NCBI GenBank assembly: GCA_026391075.1
Contig: JAPLES010000044.1
Span: 16,909 to 64,785 of the forward strand
DNA: 47,877 nucleotides
Direction: 5' to 3'
Source: Bacteroidota bacterium
GTDB lineage: Bacteria; Bacteroidota; Bacteroidia; Chitinophagales; LD1
This document shows, in pieces, positions 42,122-47,877 of this stretch. How positions within the stretch are numbered: position 1 is the stretch's first letter; every line of letters starts with the position of its first letter. The position numbers and the translations under genes are program-made. Under the pieces are notes generated by a model. It made no database searches and had not been told where the DNA came from. It worked only from the letters and a program-made list of their open reading frames with translations.

Positions 42122-45100
42122 TTGAATAAACTTCTACTCCTATCTTACGATTATTTTCAAAACCGCAAATCGGTGTTCTACGCGTTTACCGTTGCACTGT
42201 TTTTGTTGATGGGTTTATGCGCCAGCCGCATTAAGGTTGAAGAAGATGTCAGCCGCCTGTTGCCAAACGGTGAACAGACTAAGCAGATTACCGACATTTT
42301 CAAAAGCTCCAACTATGCCGACAAGGTAGTGGTGAAATTAATTCAACGCAAAGAAGGAGAACCGGAGTTGCTGATGAGCTATGCCGATGCGCTCAACATT
42401 TTATTACTGCAAAACTATGCGGGGCAAATAGCGAATATTGAACTAACCGTAAGCGAAGAAACCACGCTCGATATTTACAACACGGTGCACAACAACCTGC
42501 CTGTTTACCTCGAAGAGCAGGATTACAAAACCATCGACACGCTCATCTCTAACGAGCGCCTGCCGCAAACTTTAGAAAGCGATTACAACAACATTACTTC
42601 GGCAGAGGGAATGGTGATGAAAAAACTGATTGCCGATGACCCTGTGGGTATTTCAAATCTCGCACTTCGCAAATTGCAGGCATTACAGATTGATGAAAAC
42701 TACGAACTTTACGATGGTTACATTATGGGCAAAGACCACAAGAGTCTTTACCTATTTATTACCCTAAAAAACGCTTCGGGTGAAACAGGCAAGAACATAA
42801 AACTGTTCGATGGCTTCGATAAAAACATTGCTTCGCTTGGCGCAAACAAAGACAACATCGAAATTCTTTACTACGGCAACTCGGTAGTAGCGGCAGGCAA
42901 TGCCAGTCAGTTAAAGAAAGATTCCATTCTCACACTCAGCATTACGGTAGTGTGCATTTTACTTTTCATCGGCTTCTTCTTCCGCAGAAAACGCGTGCCG
43001 CTGATAATGATGTTGCCCGTTGCCTTCGGAGGTTTGTTTTCAATAGCCATTATTGACCTGACGCGCGGCACTATCTCAAGCATTGCTCTCGGTGCTGGTT
43101 CTATTGTGCTAGGTATTGCGGTTAATTACTCCCTGCATTTTTTCAGTCATTTCAAACACTGCGGCTCGGTAAAACAAACCATTACCGATTTGCTTTCGCC
43201 TATGACCATTGGCAGTTTCACTACCGTGGGCTCTTTCTTTTCGCTCATGTTGTTGCAATCGCAAATCCTCAACGACTTCGGATTGTTTGCGGGTTTAAGT
43301 TTAACGGGTGCCACTATTTTTGCGCTGATATTTCTTCCACACTTTGTACCGAAGCTAAGAGAGCACACACCCGATGCCGAAGAGTCACGCTTAGAAAAGC
43401 TGCTCAATTTCAAAATCAAATATCAGGGTGCGGTGTTTTTCGTAATCATAGCGCTCACCTTTTTCTTTTTTCATTACGCTAAACAGGTAGGCTTTGAAAG
43501 CGATTTGAACAAAGTCAATTTCATGAATGCCGAAACAGCTAAAGCGCAAAAGGAAATTGATGTTACCCAGGACGATTCTTCGAAACTCGTGTTCATAGCA
43601 AGCAACGGAAAAACACAGGAAGAAATGTTGCAGAACAACGAAGTGCTGCTACAACAATTAGAAACCGCCAAACAAAAAGGATGGTTGCAGAAATACTCTT
43701 CGTTTAGCCGTTTCATTCCTTCACAATCATTACAACAAGAAAAAATACAACGATGGAACGCCTACTGGACGAAGGAGAAAAAAGAAAATCTGCTTGCCGC
43801 ATTAAGACGCGAAGGCGCTAAATTTAAATTCAGTTCGACTGCTTTCACAAGCTTCGAAAACTTATTGAACAAAGAATATACTCCTGCTACTGACGAAGAT
43901 TTTGCGGCTATCAAAGAAGCTTTCGGAAACGAGTATTTGATTTCAACTAAAGAAAAGCAAACCGTTATCAATGCGGTTCGCGTAGACAAAGCACAACGTA
44001 AACAACTCTATGTAGAGTTAGCAAAGAATCCTTCCACAGTTATTCTCGACAAGCAAATTATCACCAACAAATTCGTGGAGATTATTTACAGCGATTTCAA
44101 TTCCATTTTGCTCTACTCTTCATTGCTGGTGTTTTTTGCATTGCTCATCAGCTACGGAAGATTAGAACTCACCATCATTACGTTTCTTCCCATGCTGATT
44201 ACCTGGATTTGGATTCTCGGCATCATGGGCTTGTGTGGTTTGCAGTTCAATCTCATCAACATCATCATCTCCACTTTCATCTTCGGTCTTGGTGACGACT
44301 TCAGCATATTTATTACAGACGGGCTCACCGAAAAATTCAAACGCGGAAAAGAAACAATGGCTTCGCACAAGGTTTCTATTTTTCTTTCGGCAGTTACTAT
44401 TCTCATCGGTTTAGGTGCATTGATTTTTGCAAAACATCCCGCGCTTAAATCCATCGCACTCATTTCCATCATCGGTATCTTCTGCGTGGTTATCATCGGG
44501 CAAACAGTGCAACCTTTTCTTTACAACTTCTTTATTCAAAGCCGAAAAGAAAAAGCTCAACCGCCCTGGACAATTCCTACACTCATTCTCTTCTGGATTG
44601 CCTTTGGCTACTATGTTACCGTTTGCTTGTTCGCTTCGTTGGTGGGTTATGTTCTTTTGTATCTCGTGCCGTATCCGGGCATCAAAAAACGGAAACTATT
44701 TTTCCATCAAATCGTCAACAAATCATTGTGGGTGCTTACTTACATGATGGTGAACGTGCGTAAGAAACACGTAGGGAAAGAGAATATGGATTTCTCTAAA
44801 CCCGCTATCATCATTGCTAATCACGCTTCGTTCCTCGATATTCTGGTTACTGTAATGAAACACCCGAAACTGATTTTGCTCACGAATAAATGGGTGTATT
44901 ACTCACCTGTGTTTGGCAAGGTTGTCCAGTTAGCAGATTACTATCCGGTGATGGAAGGCGTTGACCCTGCCATTGAAAAGTTTGTTGATATTGTAAAAGA
45001 CGGTTACTCCATTGTTATTTTCCCCGAGGGCACCCGCACCACCGATGGACGGTTGAAACGTTTTCATAAAGGCGCGTTTTACTTAGCCGAGCAATTGAAT

Positions 45101-45805
45101 ATTGATATTGTTCCAATGCTTTTGCACGGCACGGGCAGCACCATTAAGAAAGGAGATTTTATGGTAATGAATGCTTTTATGACGATGAAGTTTCTTCCGC
45201 GCATTACTCCAACAGATAAAAGCTTTGGAGAAAATTATACCGACCGCACAAAAAACATTTCGCGTTATTTCAAAGCTGAGTTTGAAAAAATGAGAGTAGA
45301 ATACGAAACACCGCGATACTTCCGTCAGCCGTTTCGAATGAACTACATGTATAAAGGTCCTGAACTGGAATTACTCGCATTAAAAGAAAGTCGTAATGAA
45401 AAATTCTACGAAACTTTGAATGCTGCTTTACCGAGAGTAGGGCGCCTTACAGAGTTCGGCAGTGGATTTGGCTTCCATGTTTACATGCTTCATTTCTTAA
45501 GTTGGAATAGACAATTAACGGGAGTAGATGCCGATGAAGAAAAAGTGGATGTGGCAAATAATTGTTTTTCTAAAAACGCGAAAACAAATTTCGTTTGTGC
45601 CGATTCGTTGAATTATGATTTAGCAAAACAGGATGCCTTTATCATCAACGAAAAAAGTCTTTCTCACAATGAAGCTGAACTGAAACAACTCGTCAATAAA
45701 TGTTTCGAAAACCTGAATGATAATGGGGTGGTGGTGATGATTGATTCTGTTTTCAAAAACAGAAAAGAAGAATTGGGCAATAGAAGTGATTTGATTTTTA
45801 TTTAA
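42122..45805 (+). CDS. trifunctional MMPL transporter / lysophospholipid acyltransferase / SAM-methyltransferase fusion
   Basis: A 1227-residue three-domain protein. Residues 1 to ~830 are an RND/MMPL exporter: first helix SVFYAFTVALFLLMGLC, periplasmic loop, helix bundles (LTLSITVVCILLFIGFFF; LTIITFLPMLITWIWIL), and FIFGLGDDFSIFITDG as in the central RND helix. About 880-1060 is a PlsC-type acyltransferase: NHASFLD (about 899-905) and FPEGTRT (about 966-972) are the catalytic and substrate motifs. About 1095-1227 is a class I methyltransferase-like domain with a glycine motif LTEFGSGFGFHVYML and GVDADEEKVDVANN. The same fusion is known from Bacteroidota and is often found in flexirubin/aryl polyene gene clusters; here it stands alone, between xerD and purK. 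It probably makes and moves an acylated lipid. TTG start. Confidence 0.88.
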   Translation: MNKLLLLSYDYFQNRKSVFYAFTVALFLLMGLCASRIKVEEDVSRLLPNGEQTKQITDIFKSSNYADKVVVKLIQRKEGEPELLMSYADALNILLLQNYAGQIANIELTVSEETTLDIYNTVHNNLPVYLEEQDYKTIDTLISNERLPQTLESDYNNITSAEGMVMKKLIADDPVGISNLALRKLQALQIDENYELYDGYIMGKDHKSLYLFITLKNASGETGKNIKLFDGFDKNIASLGANKDNIEILYYGNSVVAAGNASQLKKDSILTLSITVVCILLFIGFFFRRKRVPLIMMLPVAFGGLFSIAIIDLTRGTISSIALGAGSIVLGIAVNYSLHFFSHFKHCGSVKQTITDLLSPMTIGSFTTVGSFFSLMLLQSQILNDFGLFAGLSLTGATIFALIFLPHFVPKLREHTPDAEESRLEKLLNFKIKYQGAVFFVIIALTFFFFHYAKQVGFESDLNKVNFMNAETAKAQKEIDVTQDDSSKLVFIASNGKTQEEMLQNNEVLLQQLETAKQKGWLQKYSSFSRFIPSQSLQQEKIQRWNAYWTKEKKENLLAALRREGAKFKFSSTAFTSFENLLNKEYTPATDEDFAAIKEAFGNEYLISTKEKQTVINAVRVDKAQRKQLYVELAKNPSTVILDKQIITNKFVEIIYSDFNSILLYSSLLVFFALLISYGRLELTIITFLPMLITWIWILGIMGLCGLQFNLINIIISTFIFGLGDDFSIFITDGLTEKFKRGKETMASHKVSIFLSAVTILIGLGALIFAKHPALKSIALISIIGIFCVVIIGQTVQPFLYNFFIQSRKEKAQPPWTIPTLILFWIAFGYYVTVCLFASLVGYVLLYLVPYPGIKKRKLFFHQIVNKSLWVLTYMMVNVRKKHVGKENMDFSKPAIIIANHASFLDILVTVMKHPKLILLTNKWVYYSPVFGKVVQLADYYPVMEGVDPAIEKFVDIVKDGYSIVIFPEGTRTTDGRLKRFHKGAFYLAEQLNIDIVPMLLHGTGSTIKKGDFMVMNAFMTMKFLPRITPTDKSFGENYTDRTKNISRYFKAEFEKMRVEYETPRYFRQPFRMNYMYKGPELELLALKESRNEKFYETLNAALPRVGRLTEFGSGFGFHVYMLHFLSWNRQLTGVDADEEKVDVANNCFSKNAKTNFVCADSLNYDLAKQDAFIINEKSLSHNEAELKQLVNKCFENLNDNGVVVMIDSVFKNRKEELGNRSDLIFI

Positions 45806-45853
45806 AGCGTTGACTTTTTCTTTTCTTCGTGCCGCAAAGCAGAAAACAGATTC

Positions 45854-46975
45854 ATGCAAAAAATAGGAATTCTTGGTGGCGGTCAGCTCGGACGCATGTT
45901 GCTGCAAAACGCAGCTAATTATCATGTAACTACTTATGTTTTAGAATCAGGAAAAAAACCTCCTGCATCTTCTCTCTGTCATTATTTTATTGAAGGCGAT
46001 ATAAAAGACTACGAAACCGTTTACGCTTTCGGCAAATTAGTTGACACACTTACGATTGAAATTGAAAATGTAAATCTTGAAGCACTCTTCAAATTAGAAG
46101 AAGAAGGATTGAAACTATTTCCCCGTCCGCATGCGCTTAAAATCATTAAAGACAAAGGGCTTCAAAAAGAGTTTTACAAACAGCATCATATTCCTACTTC
46201 CGAATTTTATTTGATAGAACATAAGTATGAACTGAACAGCTATCTCAACTTTCTTCCTTTAGCGCAAAAGCTTCGCAATGGCGGTTACGATGGAAAGGGC
46301 GTAGAGATTCTTCGCGATGAAACAGATTTCACCAAAGCATTTGATGCGCCATGTGTAGTGGAGAAGTTAGTAGCAATTCAAAAAGAAATTTCGGTGATAG
46401 TGGCGAAGAACGAAAGTGGAGACACTGCTGTGTATCCTCCTGTTGAAATGGTTTTCGACCCGCGTTATAATTTGGTGGACTATCTTCTTTCTCCCGCGCA
46501 AATAACCGAAGAACAAACTGCACGCGCGCAGCAAATGGCTCTCGATGTAATGAATGCGCTCGACAGCCCCGGAATCTTTGCAGTAGAAATGTTTATTGAT
46601 GTAGAGGGAAATATTTTAGTGAACGAAACTGCTCCACGCGCGCATAACAGCGGACATCAAAGCATTGAAGGCAATTACTGCTCGCAATACGAAATGCAAA
46701 TGCGCATTTTTCAAAACCTTCCGCTTGGCGATACTTCAGTTATTCAATCTTCATTAATGTTGAATTTAATTGGCGAACCCAATTACAGCGGTGCGGTGAA
46801 ATACGAAGGATTGAATCAGGTTTTAAAAATGAGCGGGGTGTATGTTCACCTCTATGGCAAACACGAAACAAAACCCGGACGAAAGATGGGACATGTAACC
46901 ATTACCGGAAAAGATACGAATGAACTTTTAGAGAAATCGCAATTGATTAAACAGCAATTGAAAGTTGTTTCTTAA
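45854..46975 (+). CDS. purK: 5-(carboxyamino)imidazole ribonucleotide synthase
   Basis: A purine-biosynthesis enzyme that carboxylates AIR with ATP and bicarbonate to N5-CAIR; 373 residues, ATP-grasp fold. Motifs are KIGILGGGQLGRMLLQNA at the N-terminus, KLRNGGYDGKGVEIL (ATP-grasp), and FAVEMFIDVEGNILVNE with APRAHNSGHQSIEG. purE follows after 27 nt and performs the next step. All key segments are intact. Confidence 0.95.
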   Translation: MQKIGILGGGQLGRMLLQNAANYHVTTYVLESGKKPPASSLCHYFIEGDIKDYETVYAFGKLVDTLTIEIENVNLEALFKLEEEGLKLFPRPHALKIIKDKGLQKEFYKQHHIPTSEFYLIEHKYELNSYLNFLPLAQKLRNGGYDGKGVEILRDETDFTKAFDAPCVVEKLVAIQKEISVIVAKNESGDTAVYPPVEMVFDPRYNLVDYLLSPAQITEEQTARAQQMALDVMNALDSPGIFAVEMFIDVEGNILVNETAPRAHNSGHQSIEGNYCSQYEMQMRIFQNLPLGDTSVIQSSLMLNLIGEPNYSGAVKYEGLNQVLKMSGVYVHLYGKHETKPGRKMGHVTITGKDTNELLEKSQLIKQQLKVVS

Positions 46976-47002
46976 TTATAGTTTTACAACAAATAAATCT
47001 CT

Positions 47003-47524
47003 ATGACTACACCTTTGGTAGGAATTATAATGGGCAGCGAAAGCGATTTGAAAATTATGCAGGAAGCCGCTGAAGTTTTGAAACAACTAAACATAGATTT
47101 TGAATTGACGGTGGTAAGCGCTCACCGCACTCCTGAACGCATGATGGAATATGCAGATACTGCTCGTGAGCGTGGTTTGAAAGTAATTATTGCGGGCGCA
47201 GGTGGCGCGGCACACTTGCCGGGCATGGTAGCTGCGGTGACTACACTTCCTGTAATTGGTGTTCCTATTAAATCTTCTAATTCTATTGATGGTTGGGATT
47301 CTGTTTTGTCTATTCTTCAAATGCCTTCAGGGGTTCCCGTGGCTACGGTTGCATTGAATGGTGCTAAGAATGCGGGCATTCTTGCTGCGCAAATTATTTC
47401 AACGAGCGACAACGTTGTTGCAAAAAAACTTACAGACTTTAAAAAAGAACTCAAACAAAAAGTTGACACATCTATACGCGAAATAAAAATTGCGGGCTAT
47501 AGAAATGAGTTTGATAAGGAGTAA
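47003..47524 (+). CDS. purE: 5-(carboxyamino)imidazole ribonucleotide mutase (class I PurE)
   Basis: Converts N5-CAIR to CAIR in purine synthesis; 173 residues, typical class I length. Diagnostic motifs are [30 protein letters not shown] with the catalytic His, [15 protein letters not shown], and [20 protein letters not shown] with [18 protein letters not shown]. The presence of purK next door confirms the two-step PurK/PurE route rather than a class II AIR carboxylase. A dispersed repeat starts 12 nt after its stop. Confidence 0.95.
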   Translation: MTTPLVGIIMGSESDLKIMQEAAEVLKQLNIDFELTVVSAHRTPERMMEYADTARERGLKVIIAGAGGAAHLPGMVAAVTTLPVIGVPIKSSNSIDGWDSVLSILQMPSGVPVATVALNGAKNAGILAAQIISTSDNVVAKKLTDFKKELKQKVDTSIREIKIAGYRNEFDKE

Positions 47525-47535
47525 AGCCAGACAAC

Positions 47536-47559
47536 TGTCACCCTGAGCTTGTCGAAGGA
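47536..47559 (+). repeat. dispersed REP-like repeat, single copy
   Basis: TGTCACCCTGAGCTTGTCGA followed by AGGA. It matches the unit at 4601-4624 in 23 of 24 positions. No inverted partner was seen nearby. Confidence 0.75.
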
Positions 47560-47630
47560 TCGTGTTTTTGTAAAGCAATTTTTAATTCTACATTGCTTTA
47601 AACAACATTCTTCACACTAAACCACCCTTT

Positions 47631-47877
47631 ATGGAAATTGTATCCACCAAAGTAAAATTTTACGGAGACGGTGCTAAGTATTTCGGAATTCTCATCGTAA
47701 ATGTATTACTCACCATCGTCACGCTCGGTTTATATTATCCCTGGGCGCGCGCAAAAAAATTACAGTATTTGTATGGCGAAACCGAGTTTGCCGGAAGCCG
47801 CTTCACTTTTCATGGAACAGGAAAAGAAATGTTCAAGGGATTTGTAAAGGCAATTGCAATTGTTTTTGCGCTCGTTC
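47631..47877 (+). CDS. DUF898 (YjgN-like) family membrane protein, 5' part
   Basis: An ATG-started frame that runs off the end of the window; 82 residues are visible. The N-terminus (EIVSTKVKFYGDGAKYFGIL) leads into a membrane segment (GILIVNVLLTIVTLGLYYP), then WARAKKLQYLYGETEFAGSR and FTFHGTGKEMFKGF, the recognisable DUF898 block. A second membrane helix begins at KAIAIVFALV. The family is widespread and uncharacterised in function. The 106 nt before the ATG hold only the single REP-like repeat. Confidence 0.85.
   Translation, partial: MEIVSTKVKFYGDGAKYFGILIVNVLLTIVTLGLYYPWARAKKLQYLYGETEFAGSRFTFHGTGKEMFKGFVKAIAIVFALV

Noticed and set aside
44152-44496. Long minus-strand open frames within the MMPL fusion gene
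   Set aside because: They are antisense shadows of a clear coding sequence, with no family motif or start signal.

Overview
The window is a chromosomal stretch of a Bacteroidota bacterium (roughly 40% G+C by eye). The evidence is a SusC/SusD pair, several proteins with type IX secretion (T9SS) type A sorting tails, a PorP/SprF protein followed by an OmpA/PD40 protein, a bifunctional RibBA, and an MMPL-acyltransferase-methyltransferase fusion. Many promoters match the Bacteroidota -7 consensus TAnnTTTG (or TAnnTTCG), and Shine-Dalgarno sequences are mostly absent. The gene mix suggests a Chitinophagales/Sphingobacteriales-like lineage, but the genus cannot be settled from this sequence. I saw no rRNA, tRNA, CRISPR array, transposase or prophage.

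Layout. 1-5 kb: the tail of a four-helix-bundle gene, the iron-sulfur subunit of succinate dehydrogenase, a small T9SS cargo protein, a Wzx-like flippase and aminodeoxychorismate synthase component I (pabB), whose stop codon lies inside a dispersed inverted repeat. 5-10 kb: a SusC/SusD pair. 10-16 kb: OsmC, an outer-membrane barrel candidate, RibBA, and three glycosyltransferases around an unusual palindromic divergent promoter. 16-19 kb: a TPR-like protein, SecG, and four small lipoproteins arranged as two paralogous pairs. 19-20.6 kb: a SUI1-type factor and a thiolase. 20.8-29.9 kb: an accessory region rich in T9SS cargo; a large PKD-repeat protein is broken by a frameshift and a C10 cysteine protease by an in-frame TAA. 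30-34.5 kb: a PHB-depolymerase-type esterase, PorP/SprF and an OmpA/PD40 protein. 34.5-42 kb: mostly core metabolism and housekeeping (folB, glutaryl-CoA dehydrogenase, rplS, lipoamide dehydrogenase, aroQ, xerD) with hypothetical proteins between. 42-47.9 kb: the trifunctional MMPL fusion, purK-purE, and the start of a DUF898 protein.

How the genes fit together. PurK and PurE are consecutive steps of purine synthesis. PabB and FolB are both folate enzymes, AroQ supplies the chorismate route, and RibBA starts riboflavin synthesis. SusC/SusD form one outer-membrane nutrient importer with no degradative enzyme beside it. PorP/SprF and the OmpA/PD40 protein fit T9SS accessory roles and could serve cell-surface cargo.

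No complete new defence or biosynthetic system is evident. The most interesting signals are regulatory and structural: -7 elements only 4-8 nt from start codons (predicted leaderless mRNAs), interlocked divergent promoters, a heptanucleotide repeat inside a signal-peptide coding region (possible phase variation), repeat elements that have become part of coding sequences, and two broken T9SS cargo genes.
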